A DNA stretch of 64,000 nucleotides from Limibacterium fermenti (GTDB taxonomy: Bacteria > Bacteroidota > Bacteroidia > Bacteroidales > Dysgonomonadaceae), in contig NZ_CP159486.1 in NCBI RefSeq assembly GCF_041902845.1, forward strand, positions 1,488,001 through 1,552,000. Direction: 5' to 3'. Both the position numbers and the translations under genes were made by a program. This document shows positions 1-7,657 of this stretch, one piece after another (the stretch's first letter is position 1; every line of letters starts with the position of its first letter). The notes below the pieces were generated by a model that made no database searches, had not been told where the DNA came from, and saw only the letters and a program-made list of their open reading frames with translations.

Positions 1-45
1 GGATAGATACAAAGATACCCTGTCAAAAAGTCATCTTTTATGTCG

Positions 46-61
46 TGGCAAGAATTTTGAT
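46..61 (+). promoter_or_regulatory. Weak sigma-54-like promoter candidate before clpB
   Basis: TGGCA at 46-50 and TTGAT at 57-61 match the sigma-54 -24/-12 pattern TGGCAYRNNNNTTGCW at all but two defined positions, with correct spacing and about 48 bases before the clpB start. A competing reading is a one-mismatch Bacteroidetes -7 box, GAATTTTG at 52-59. No activator site is visible and the window edge cuts off the upstream region, so this is only a candidate. Confidence 0.22.
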
Positions 62-108
62 CGGTCTTATATAATGAATAAAAAGTATAATCGAAAAAAA
101 CTATCTAT

Positions 109-2697
109 ATGAATTTTAATAATTTTACAATCAAAGCCCAAGAGGCCGTGCAAAAAGCCATCGAGTTGGCGCAGGGCAGCGGGCAACAACTTATCGAACC
201 GGTACATGTACTGAAAGGGGTGATGTTGTCGGGAGAGAATGTGACGGGCTTTTTATTTCGTAAGCTTGGCGTGAATCCCTCTCAGATTGACAGCCGCTTG
301 GAGCAGGAAATCGCTTCCCTGCCGAAAGTGTCGGGCGGAGAGCCGATGCTGAGCCGCGAAACGAATGCCGTTTTTACGAAGGCTTCCGATTTATCGTCTA
401 AGATGGGCGACCAGTTCGTATCGCTTGAGCATCTGTTGATGGCATTGATGAGCGAAAACAGTCCCGCATCGCAGATTCTCAAAGATGCCGGTGTGACGCA
501 AAAGGAACTCGAACTGGCGGTGAAAGAACTTCGCAAAGGTGAAAAAGTAACCAGCCAGTCGGCCGAAGATACCTATCAGTCGTTGAGTAAATACGCGATC
601 AATCTTACGGAAAAAGCGCGTGAGGGCAAGCTCGACCCGGTGATCGGGCGTGACGAGGAAATACGCCGTGTATTACAGATATTGAGCCGCCGCACCAAGA
701 ACAATCCTATTCTTATCGGCGAGCCGGGAACGGGTAAAACGGCCATTGCCGAGGGATTGGCGCATCGTATCATCCGAGGCGACGTGCCTGAAAACCTGAA
801 GAGTAAACAAATATTTTCGCTCGACATGGGCGCCCTCATCGCGGGAGCCAAATATAAAGGCGAGTTCGAAGAGCGCCTGAAGTCGGTCGTGAACGAAGTG
901 GTGAAGTCCGAAGGCGAGATCATCTTGTTTATCGACGAGATCCATACGCTGGTCGGAGCCGGAAAGAGCGAGGGGGCCATGGACGCGGCTAATATTCTGA
1001 AGCCGGCCCTGGCGCGCGGGGAATTGAGGGCTATCGGTGCGACCACCCTCGATGAGTATCAAAAGTATTTCGAGAAAGACAAGGCGCTGGAACGGCGTTT
1101 CCAAACGGTGATGGTGAACGAACCCAGCGAGGCCGACTCGATTTCGATTCTTCGGGGATTGAAAGAAAAATACGAAACGCATCATAAGGTCCGGATTATG
1201 GATGAGGCGATTATTGCCGCCGTGCAGTTGTCGCATCGGTATATTACCGACCGTTTCCTTCCCGACAAGGCCATCGACCTGATGGACGAAGCGGCGGCCA
1301 AACTGCGTATGGAAGTCGATTCGGTTCCCGAAGAACTCGATGAGATTATGCGTAAGACCAAGCAACTCGAAATTGAGCGCGAAGCCATCCGTCGTGAAAA
1401 GGATACGGTAAAGGAAGAGGTGTTGACCCGTCAGATCGAAAATCTGCGGGAAGAGGAAAATGCGTTGAAGTCGAAATGGCAGGCTGAAAAAGGATTGATC
1501 AATAAAATTCAGCAAAACAAAGTCGATATCGAGCATGCGAAGTTCGAAGCCGATAAAGCCGAACGCGAAGGCGATTACGGTAAAGTGGCCGAATTGCGCT
1601 ACGGACGGATTAAAGAGAAAGAGACCGAGATCGAAAAATTGCAGCAACAGCTTCATGACCAGCAAGGAGGCCGCGCGATGATTAAAGAAGAGGTCGATGC
1701 CGCCGACATTGCCGATGTCGTATCGCGATGGACGGGCATACCGGTAAACAAAATGCTGCAAAGCGAACGCGAAAAGCTCTTGCATCTCGAAGACGAATTG
1801 CATCAGCGGGTCATCGGACAGGATGAAGCCATTGCCGCCGTAGCCGATGCCGTTCGGCGGAATCGCGCCGGATTAAGCGATCCGAAGCGTCCTATCGGTT
1901 CGTTTATTTTCCTGGGTACGACCGGAGTCGGGAAGACCGAACTGGCCAAAGCGTTGGCCGATTATCTGTTCGACGATGAAAATATGATGACGCGTATCGA
2001 CATGAGCGAGTATCAGGAGAAGTTCAGCGCCACACGGCTCATCGGGGCGCCTCCGGGATATGTGGGATACGATGAAGGCGGGCAACTCACCGAAGCTATC
2101 CGGCGGAAACCTTATTCGGTGGTGCTGTTCGACGAAATCGAAAAAGCGCATCCCGACGTGTTCAATATTCTCTTGCAGGTGCTCGACGACGGCCGGTTGA
2201 CGGACAACAAGGGGCGGGTGGTCAATTTTAAGAACACCATCATCATTATGACGTCCAACATGGGGTCGAACCTTATCCGGGATAATTTCGAGAAAATAAC
2301 CGATAACAACCGGGAGGAAGTCATCGAGAATACGAAAGCGCAGGTAATGGAAATGCTTAAGCAGACCATTCGTCCGGAGTTCTTGAACCGTATCGACGAC
2401 ATCATTATGTTTGCGCCGTTGAAGCAGGGAGAAATTGCTCAAATCGTACGCTTGCAGTTGAATGGCGTGAAAAAGATGTTGCATGAGAACGGAATCGAAC
2501 TCTCGTATACCGACGAAGCCGTTGCCAGCATCGCCCATGCGGGATATAATCCCGAGTTCGGGGCGCGTCCCGTGAAACGGGTTATTCAGCGCAAGGTGTT
2601 GAATCAGCTTTCGAAAGATATTCTTGCCGGGACGGTCGATAATTCCAAAGGCATCACCATCGATGCCATCGACGATACGCTGTTTTTCAAAAATTAA
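109..2697 (+). CDS. clpB: ATP-dependent disaggregase ClpB
   Basis: Cytoplasmic Hsp100 chaperone that threads aggregated proteins through a hexameric ring, normally with DnaK, DnaJ and GrpE. The 862 residues show the complete ClpB order: N-terminal Clp repeats (about 1-145), AAA-1 with Walker A GEPGTGKT at 204-211 and Walker B ending in FIDEIH, a long charged coiled-coil middle domain (about 400-535), AAA-2 with Walker A GTTGVGKT at 603-610 and Walker B ending in LFDEIEKAHP, and the small C-terminal domain. Length equals that of the usual family member, so the gene is intact. The ATG at 109 gives the standard family N-terminus (MNFNNFTIKAQEAV). It appears monocistronic: a toxin-antitoxin pair with its own promoter follows about 60 bases after the stop. 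Confidence 0.97.
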   Translation: MNFNNFTIKAQEAVQKAIELAQGSGQQLIEPVHVLKGVMLSGENVTGFLFRKLGVNPSQIDSRLEQEIASLPKVSGGEPMLSRETNAVFTKASDLSSKMGDQFVSLEHLLMALMSENSPASQILKDAGVTQKELELAVKELRKGEKVTSQSAEDTYQSLSKYAINLTEKAREGKLDPVIGRDEEIRRVLQILSRRTKNNPILIGEPGTGKTAIAEGLAHRIIRGDVPENLKSKQIFSLDMGALIAGAKYKGEFEERLKSVVNEVVKSEGEIILFIDEIHTLVGAGKSEGAMDAANILKPALARGELRAIGATTLDEYQKYFEKDKALERRFQTVMVNEPSEADSISILRGLKEKYETHHKVRIMDEAIIAAVQLSHRYITDRFLPDKAIDLMDEAAAKLRMEVDSVPEELDEIMRKTKQLEIEREAIRREKDTVKEEVLTRQIENLREEENALKSKWQAEKGLINKIQQNKVDIEHAKFEADKAEREGDYGKVAELRYGRIKEKETEIEKLQQQLHDQQGGRAMIKEEVDAADIADVVSRWTGIPVNKMLQSEREKLLHLEDELHQRVIGQDEAIAAVADAVRRNRAGLSDPKRPIGSFIFLGTTGVGKTELAKALADYLFDDENMMTRIDMSEYQEKFSATRLIGAPPGYVGYDEGGQLTEAIRRKPYSVVLFDEIEKAHPDVFNILLQVLDDGRLTDNKGRVVNFKNTIIIMTSNMGSNLIRDNFEKITDNNREEVIENTKAQVMEMLKQTIRPEFLNRIDDIIMFAPLKQGEIAQIVRLQLNGVKKMLHENGIELSYTDEAVASIAHAGYNPEFGARPVKRVIQRKVLNQLSKDILAGTVDNSKGITIDAIDDTLFFKN

Positions 2698-2753
2698 TAG
2701 CTTCAGCGTATGAGATTGAGTTGAAATTCAAGACTAATAAGTTAATAAAATGT

Positions 2754-2790
2754 AAAGATAAATATTGAAATCATTTCAATATTTATCTTT
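2754..2790 (+). promoter_or_regulatory. 37-bp perfect palindrome over the -7 box: toxin-antitoxin operator
   Basis: Two perfectly complementary 18-base arms (2754-2771 and 2773-2790) flank a single central C at 2772. The right arm supplies all but the last base of a perfect Bacteroidetes -7 element TATCTTTG (2784-2791). ATTG at 2764-2767 may act as a weak -33 element. This is the expected layout of an autoregulated type II toxin-antitoxin promoter: a dimeric antitoxin or toxin-antitoxin complex bound here would block RNA polymerase. The predicted start of transcription lies just after 2791, about 15-20 bases before the antitoxin ATG at 2813, which also rules out the upstream in-frame ATG at 2765. 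Confidence 0.7.
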
Positions 2791-2812
2791 GCTACATAAT
2801 AAAAAGAGAATT

Positions 2813-3013
2813 ATGAATATACAATTTGTTTCGGATACAGATGGAAAGATTAAAGCCGTACAAGTATCTTTGAAAGACTGGCAGACGATTCAAAAGAAAT
2901 TAAAAACTTATCAGATAGCCGAAAGTGTAAAGACAGGATACAAAGAAATGAAGCAGATCGAAAGCGGAGAATTGAAATTAAATCGTTTTGAAGATTTTAT
3001 CAATGGACTTTGA
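2813..3013 (+). CDS. Putative antitoxin of a RelE/ParE-type module
   Basis: A 66-residue charged protein with no DNA-binding fold I can name; antitoxin function is inferred from position. It precedes, and overlaps by 11 bases, a RelE/ParE-like toxin gene, and its promoter lies inside a 37-bp palindrome. The central part (KDWQTIQKKLKTYQIAESVK) looks helical, and the C-terminal part (ELKLNRFEDFINGL) would suit a toxin-wrapping segment. The ATG at 2813 is preferred over the in-frame ATG at 2765 because the latter falls inside the promoter; AAAAAGAGAA upstream of 2813 can serve as a ribosome site. The N-terminus resembles Bacteroidetes antitoxins of about 65-80 residues, like the second pair in this window. 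Confidence 0.75.
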   Translation: MNIQFVSDTDGKIKAVQVSLKDWQTIQKKLKTYQIAESVKTGYKEMKQIESGELKLNRFEDFINGL

Positions 3014-3335
3014 AATCATTACTACGCCTAATTTCGAAAGAGAGGCCAAGGCGCTTCAAAAGAGATATCCTTCGTTTAAATCGGATTTGATTGCACTTAC
3101 TGAAGTATTACTCAACAATCCCATGCAGGGAGTGGAAGTGTATAAAAATTGCTTTAAGGTACGTTTCTCTATCAAAAGCAAAGGACGAGGTAAAAGCGGT
3201 GGCGGAAGGTTGATTACCTACGTAAAAATAATGAATAAAAGAATTTATTTACTATCTGTGTTTGATAAATCGGAGAGAGAATCGGTTTCGGATACTTTTT
3301 TAAGGCAACTTTTGGCTGATTTGGATGAATGTTGA
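3003..3335 (+). CDS. RelE/ParE superfamily toxin
   Basis: A 110-residue protein of the RelE/ParE toxin fold. These are small basic proteins that usually cleave mRNA on the ribosome or poison gyrase; which applies here is not clear. Visible family features are the N-terminal helix with an FEREAKAL-type motif, a basic central strand region (GRGKSGGGRLITYVKI) and the C-terminal strand YLLSVFDKSE followed by a terminal helix. The ATG at 3003 lies inside the antitoxin gene (stop at 3011-3013), giving translational coupling. An in-frame upstream ATG at 2988 would add five residues and is less likely. The gene is followed by an inverted repeat that separates it from the convergent DUF6261 gene. Confidence 0.82.
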   Translation: MDFEIITTPNFEREAKALQKRYPSFKSDLIALTEVLLNNPMQGVEVYKNCFKVRFSIKSKGRGKSGGGRLITYVKIMNKRIYLLSVFDKSERESVSDTFLRQLLADLDEC

Positions 3336-3392
3336 TGCCACTGGTGTGACACAGGCCAAAAAATCAACTGATTGTAACTTATAAAAAATATT

Positions 3393-3459
3393 TCTCGCAG
3401 ATTACGCGAATTTTGCAAACCATAGATAAAATATGTGTTTATCTGCGTAATCTGCGAGA
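3393..3459. repeat. Extragenic inverted repeat between convergent genes
   Basis: A 15-base arm TCTCGCAGATTACGC at 3393-3407 is perfectly complementary to GCGTAATCTGCGAGA at 3445-3459, with a 37-base AT-rich loop. It lies between two convergent genes (toxin ending at 3335 and DUF6261 ending at 3490), so it could act as a bidirectional terminator. The long loop also fits a dispersed extragenic palindrome or a small non-autonomous element. No open reading frame or target duplication is seen. Confidence 0.6.
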
Positions 3460-3489
3460 GATAATTTATCAATCGTATTTTCGAATGGC

Positions 3490-4236
3490 CTATTCTTTTT
3501 CTTTCTTCTTATCTTTTTTGCCCCCTTCGCGGTGCTTGATCAGTTCCTTGTACCGTTTGCGGATGACATTGACAACCGTAAGAAGCTTGTTCCACTCGGC
3601 CTGGTCGGGATAGGCTTTCGCCAACACGGCAATATATTCCATGAGATTCGAGTAGTCTGCGCTCAGTTGCCTTCGCAATTCTCTCGATTTGGAGTTTTCC
3701 TTAACCGCTGTCTTGGTGCGTTTGCCCGTTTCTACTTCGCGTACTTCGTCATTCGCAAGTTGCATGCCATCGCGGTCAGTCGTCAAATTCAAAGTACCCA
3801 GGGCCGATACGAAAGGCTCTTTCGACAGGTCGTTCAGCAGGTTATCCGTTTCGCCGGTTTGTCCCTTCACATTCTTCGACAAGATGTTGCGATGGGCGAG
3901 CCATACCGGTTCCAAGGTTTCGAAGGCCGCTAATTCTTCGGGATTCTCGGACAGTTCGTAATAATATAATTTTTTCCGGAACTGCCGGGTTCTTTTGCTC
4001 CGAATGAAGTCTTTTTGTGCAACGATTTCCGTTAGCGGATCCTTCAAGGGATTCTTCGTCATCTTTTCGAAAGGATCGATGCCGTTCTTCACTTTTCCCA
4101 AATAGTTTTGCAGGGGAACATCGGTGGTGAGTAATTCAACTTTTGTCGCTTCCACGTCGGCTAACGTTTCGCGCATCAGGGTCACATACTCCATGTTTTG
4201 GAGTGAATCTTGTCGTAAAGCTTCTAAACTTTTCAT
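3490..4236 (-). CDS. DUF6261 family protein, basic tail
   Basis: A 248-residue, almost entirely helical, highly charged protein of unknown function, without signal peptide or membrane segment. It aligns along its length with the other DUF6261-like protein here (52168-52869): a central RxFRxxL region, a SKEP/SQEEN region, and a C-terminal helix pair (LRRQLSADY...WNKLLTVVNVIRKRYKELIK). The C-terminus is strongly basic (REGGKKDKKKEKE), whereas the paralogue ends in an acidic tail. The family name is from memory of Bacteroidetes proteins of this size and is not confirmed. The gene is preceded by a leader of about 530 bases beginning at a TATCTTTG promoter and filled with a 41-base periodic array. 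No enzymatic motif is visible; nucleic-acid binding or a structural role are both possible. Confidence 0.72.
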   Translation of the reverse strand: MKSLEALRQDSLQNMEYVTLMRETLADVEATKVELLTTDVPLQNYLGKVKNGIDPFEKMTKNPLKDPLTEIVAQKDFIRSKRTRQFRKKLYYYELSENPEELAAFETLEPVWLAHRNILSKNVKGQTGETDNLLNDLSKEPFVSALGTLNLTTDRDGMQLANDEVREVETGKRTKTAVKENSKSRELRRQLSADYSNLMEYIAVLAKAYPDQAEWNKLLTVVNVIRKRYKELIKHREGGKKDKKKEKE

Positions 4237-4404
4237 TTTATCATCCTATTAAAAATTAAACAATTAGTTTGTTTATCTTATCTATTGTTTATAAGATTAT
4301 TATTGCTTCTTTTTTACGGATGAGTCCCGGAGGAACAGAATGTAGATCGATGCATCGTGTTTGAGCGGAGGCTCGTCTGGCTTTCAGAATTTTTTTTTGA
4401 TGCC

Positions 4405-4764
4405 GGCGCCTCAGTATCCGGCATGCGAAATAAAAATTTCATTAAGGATACCCGGTCGTTGCTTTCCAAATAAAAACTATTGTTAAGGATACTGAGTATC
4501 TATGTTCTTAATTGAAATAATTGTTATAGATACTGCGGCTCCTGTCTTCAAACGGAAAATGGCAAGCCGGATACCGGATATCCCCGGCTATATGAAAAAT
4601 AAGCATCCCCCCTTGTTGCGTATCCTATCCCTGTTTTGCAAATCGCACCCCGGATACAGGGGAGACGGCGTCTTATCGTTCATTTTCATGACAAATACTG
4701 CCTGTCGCTTTGTCATGTCACTCGTTTACGGATATGCTTATTGGGTATATTCATAAATATGCCT
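4405..4764 (-). repeat. Degenerate array with 41-base period in the DUF6261 leader
   Basis: GGATAC or a close variant recurs in register at 4446, 4487, 4528 (AGATAC), 4569, 4652 and 4693 (AAATAC): intervals of 41, 41, 41, 83 and 41. Units at 4405, 4610 and 4730 are weaker. Read on the minus strand (the predicted transcript), a unit has about eight variable bases, an A/T block ending in TTT at columns 9-13, about 14 variable bases, then GATAC at columns 28-32 and GTATCC at columns 36-41. In the best units (4405, 4487, 4569) the last two form a short dyad with a three-base gap. The 41-base period is not a multiple of three, so this is not a protein repeat. It fills most of the 577-base gap between trkH and the DUF6261 gene. 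Confidence 0.55.
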
Positions 4765-4772
4765 CAAAGATA
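4765..4772 (-). promoter_or_regulatory. Bacteroidetes -7 box (TATCTTTG) for the DUF6261 leader
   Basis: CAAAGATA on the plus strand reads TATCTTTG on the minus strand, a perfect TAnnTTTG -7 element. A possible -33 element, ATTG (plus-strand CAAT, 4793-4796), lies 20 bases upstream. The box sits about 40 bases past the trkH stop and points away from it, toward the periodic array and the DUF6261 gene, whose ATG is some 530 bases downstream. The second DUF6261 gene has the same arrangement. Confidence 0.55.
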
Positions 4773-4813
4773 AAAGTAATATTTTGAAAATCCAATAAAA
4801 AATGAAGATAAAA

Positions 4814-6280
4814 TTATTTCTTCCAGAAGCTGGGCACGATGAGCGAAAGGACGGTAAATATTTCCAAACGTCCGACCAGCATGAGGAAGCAAAGAATATA
4901 TTTAGCGGCGGTCGTGGCGTGGATGAAATTGCCGGAAGGCCCGAAACGCCCCAGTCCGATGCCGTTGTTGCCGAGTGTCGAAATCGCCGTCCCGAACGAT
5001 TCGTTGAAAGACATGCCTGTCAAGCTTAGCGCAATCGAACTGACCCCGATGATCGCAAAATATAAAAAGATGAAAGACAATGCTTTTTCGATAACGGTAT
5101 TCGATACCACCTGGCCGTTTATCTTGACCATATAAAGCGCTTGCGAATGGACGAACCGCTTAAAGGACAAGCGGGCGTTTTTCGTTAATAAAATCAATCG
5201 CGATATCTTCATACCGCCCGACGTCGAGCCCTCGCATCCGCAGAAAAGAACCATGGCGAGGAACAGGAACCAATAAAATTCGCCCCACTCCAGAAAATCG
5301 ACCGTGGTAAAAGCCGTGGTGCTGATGCTCGACACCACTTGGAAAAGCGCTGTCCGGAACGTATCTTCAAACGAGCCGTCGTCATATCCTTTGATATACA
5401 TGTAGACGATGGTGACAAACGTGAAGATGCCGATTAGCGATGCATACCACCGGAATTCTTCGTCTTTAGCGATTCTTGGCGAAAAATGCCGCAAAAGTTG
5501 AAATATCAGCGTAAAGTTTGTCGCACCTAAAAACATCAACACGATTAACACATACTCGACATAGGCCGAATTAAAATGCGCGATTCCGGCTTGCTTGGTC
5601 GAAAAGCCACCGGTCGATATGGCCGAAAAGCTATGGCATGCGGCGTCGAACGCATCCATCGGGCCCGCCCATAGAAGCAGGAATCCGCTTAAGGTCAGGA
5701 AGAGATAGGTCACCGACATGCTCCGGGTGATATCGCTGATGCGAGGCTTGAATTGTTGTTCCGAAATGCCGGTGACTTCGGCGCTATAGAGTTGCACGGC
5801 GGTTCCCCCGAACACCGAGATGAAGCTCATCACGAAAATCAGGATTCCGATACCGCCTATCCAATGGGTGAGGCTGCGCCAGAAAAGAAGCGATTTGGGA
5901 AATGCTTCTATGTTCGACAGGGTGGTACTGCCCACGGCGGTGAATCCGCTCATGCTTTCGAAGAAGGCATTGGTGAAAGAGGTGATGGCGCCTCCCAACG
6001 TGTAGGGCAGGCAGCCGAATAACACCAGCGAAATCCAAACGAAGGTGACGATGAAAAACGCTTCCCGTTTGGTAATCCGGTTGTTTTTCTTCTTTATTCT
6101 TCCGGCGCCGTACAGGGCAACGCCCGAGCAGAAGGTTATGATGGCCGACATGTACAGGTAGTTTACCGAAGGCTCGTGATAATATTCCCCCACCAGAGCC
6201 GACAGCAACATAAAAACGGCTTCGATCATCAACGTGACGCCGATGCTGCTGAATACGAATTGAAAATTGAATCTTTGCAT
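4814..6280 (-). CDS. trkH: Trk-type potassium uptake protein TrkH
   Basis: Inner-membrane K+ channel/transporter subunit of the Trk system, gated by the cytoplasmic TrkA ring. The 488-residue protein has the family's repeated membrane-pore-membrane plan, about ten hydrophobic segments, and filter-like loops such as SGFTAVGSTTL, SAISTGGFSTK and the TLGNNGIGLG stretch near the C-terminus. Length matches TrkH. It follows trkA by 39 bases in the same direction, so the two are almost certainly co-transcribed with dxs. The ATG at 6280 gives the usual short cytoplasmic start before the first membrane helix. Confidence 0.95.
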   Translation of the reverse strand: MQRFNFQFVFSSIGVTLMIEAVFMLLSALVGEYYHEPSVNYLYMSAIITFCSGVALYGAGRIKKKNNRITKREAFFIVTFVWISLVLFGCLPYTLGGAITSFTNAFFESMSGFTAVGSTTLSNIEAFPKSLLFWRSLTHWIGGIGILIFVMSFISVFGGTAVQLYSAEVTGISEQQFKPRISDITRSMSVTYLFLTLSGFLLLWAGPMDAFDAACHSFSAISTGGFSTKQAGIAHFNSAYVEYVLIVLMFLGATNFTLIFQLLRHFSPRIAKDEEFRWYASLIGIFTFVTIVYMYIKGYDDGSFEDTFRTALFQVVSSISTTAFTTVDFLEWGEFYWFLFLAMVLFCGCEGSTSGGMKISRLILLTKNARLSFKRFVHSQALYMVKINGQVVSNTVIEKALSFIFLYFAIIGVSSIALSLTGMSFNESFGTAISTLGNNGIGLGRFGPSGNFIHATTAAKYILCFLMLVGRLEIFTVLSLIVPSFWKK

Positions 6281-6319
6281 GCCATTTAGCCGGATTTGCC
6301 CGAAAGCAATCCTGAAAAA

Positions 6320-7657
6320 TTAATTAAACAACCGCTCGATTTGTTTCAAAGCGCTGTCCAGAAAAAACACCACGACTTGGTCGTAGGGTTCGATGAGCGT
6401 GTCGCCGTCGATGAGCATCGGCTCGCCGTTTCTTACCAACGCCCCGAAAGTCAAGGCCGAAGGTAAGTGTAAGTTCTTGATAAGTTTTTGAGTGACTTTC
6501 GAGTTGGGTTTGGCCGTGACTTCCCCTACATTCGCCTGCGAAAAGGTCAGGCATTTTATGTTCGAAGCATCGGCTTTTAGGAGTAGTTCGTAAATTTTAC
6601 TTCCAGCAATGAGTTTTTTATTAATGACGGTTCCAATATCGAAACGCTCGGCCATAGAGATATAATCCATGTTTTTGACCTCGGCGACCGTTTTTTTTAC
6701 GCCATATTGTTTAGCCATCATACAACCCAGTATATTCGCTTCCGAGTTTCCCGTCAGGGCGATAAAGGCGTCCATATCGGCAATACCCTCGCTCTGGAGG
6801 AGTTCGGCGTCGCGCGCATCGCCCAAAAAGACCGTTATGTTCGAAGGGCACATTTCCACAAGTTTCTCCGCCCGTTCGCGGTCTTGTTCGATAATCTTAA
6901 TGTCGATGTTTTGCGGAAGTTGTTGTACGGTACGCATGGTGATGCGGCTGCCTCCCATGAACATGATTTTCTTCGTTTCGAACGATCGCTTACCCAAAAT
7001 TTCGGGCAGTTCGTGAATGTATTTCCGGAGTGTTGTAAAGTAGATGATGTCGTCGGGAAGCACCTGATCGCTCCCTCCGGGGATGAACGTATCGACATCG
7101 CGTTTAATGGCGACCAAGTGAAATATTTTATTGGTATGCGATAACTCGTAAAGATGTTTATTGGCGATGGGGGCGTTATCCCTCACTTTGGCGCCGGCAA
7201 GAATGACGGAACCGTTCGATAATTCCCACCAGAAACGGGTCCAGGGTGTCCTGAGCGCCATGGCTATTTCTTTTGCCGCCATCATTTCGGGATAGATCAT
7301 CGAGTCGATGCCTAATTTCTCGAAAAACCCGGCATTCTTCGGAAGCAGATATTCGAAGTTGTTGATGCGGGCTAATGTTTTTTTCGCCCCCAGATTGGAA
7401 GCCAAGATGCACGAGGTGATATTTTGAGATTCTTCGGGTGTGACCCCTATATATAAGTCGGTATCGGCCACGCCCGCGTCTGTGAGGTCTTTCAGCGAAG
7501 TACAATTGCCCACGCGGGTAATCACATCGGTGTTGTCACCTACGATGGCCAGACGTTCCCTGTCGGTATCCATCAATGTGATATTGTGGAATTCCTGTCC
7601 CAATAATTTGGACAGATGGGTACCGACATTTCCTGCACCGGCAATTAAGATTTTCAT
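6320..7657 (-). CDS. trkA: Trk potassium system regulatory protein TrkA
   Basis: Peripheral cytoplasmic subunit that forms the nucleotide-binding gating ring of the TrkH channel. The 445 residues contain two RCK_N/RCK_C repeats: the first Rossmann motif GAGNVG is at 6-11 and a second, degenerate one (MGGSRI) lies near residue 235, each followed by a TrkA-C domain. Length is normal for the duplicated type. Its ATG overlaps the dxs stop codon (ATGA), showing translational coupling to dxs, and trkH follows 39 bases later. Confidence 0.95.
   Translation of the reverse strand: MKILIAGAGNVGTHLSKLLGQEFHNITLMDTDRERLAIVGDNTDVITRVGNCTSLKDLTDAGVADTDLYIGVTPEESQNITSCILASNLGAKKTLARINNFEYLLPKNAGFFEKLGIDSMIYPEMMAAKEIAMALRTPWTRFWWELSNGSVILAGAKVRDNAPIANKHLYELSHTNKIFHLVAIKRDVDTFIPGGSDQVLPDDIIYFTTLRKYIHELPEILGKRSFETKKIMFMGGSRITMRTVQQLPQNIDIKIIEQDRERAEKLVEMCPSNITVFLGDARDAELLQSEGIADMDAFIALTGNSEANILGCMMAKQYGVKKTVAEVKNMDYISMAERFDIGTVINKKLIAGSKIYELLLKADASNIKCLTFSQANVGEVTAKPNSKVTQKLIKNLHLPSALTFGALVRNGEPMLIDGDTLIEPYDQVVVFFLDSALKQIERLFN

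Noticed and set aside
673..1803. 376-codon antisense frame inside clpB
   Set aside because: A codon-bias shadow of clpB; no family features. The same applies to other long antisense frames, for example 32025-32906 and 54347-55255.
4502..4756. 84-codon plus-strand open frame
   Set aside because: It lies wholly inside the 41-base periodic array, has no promoter or ribosome site and no family resemblance.
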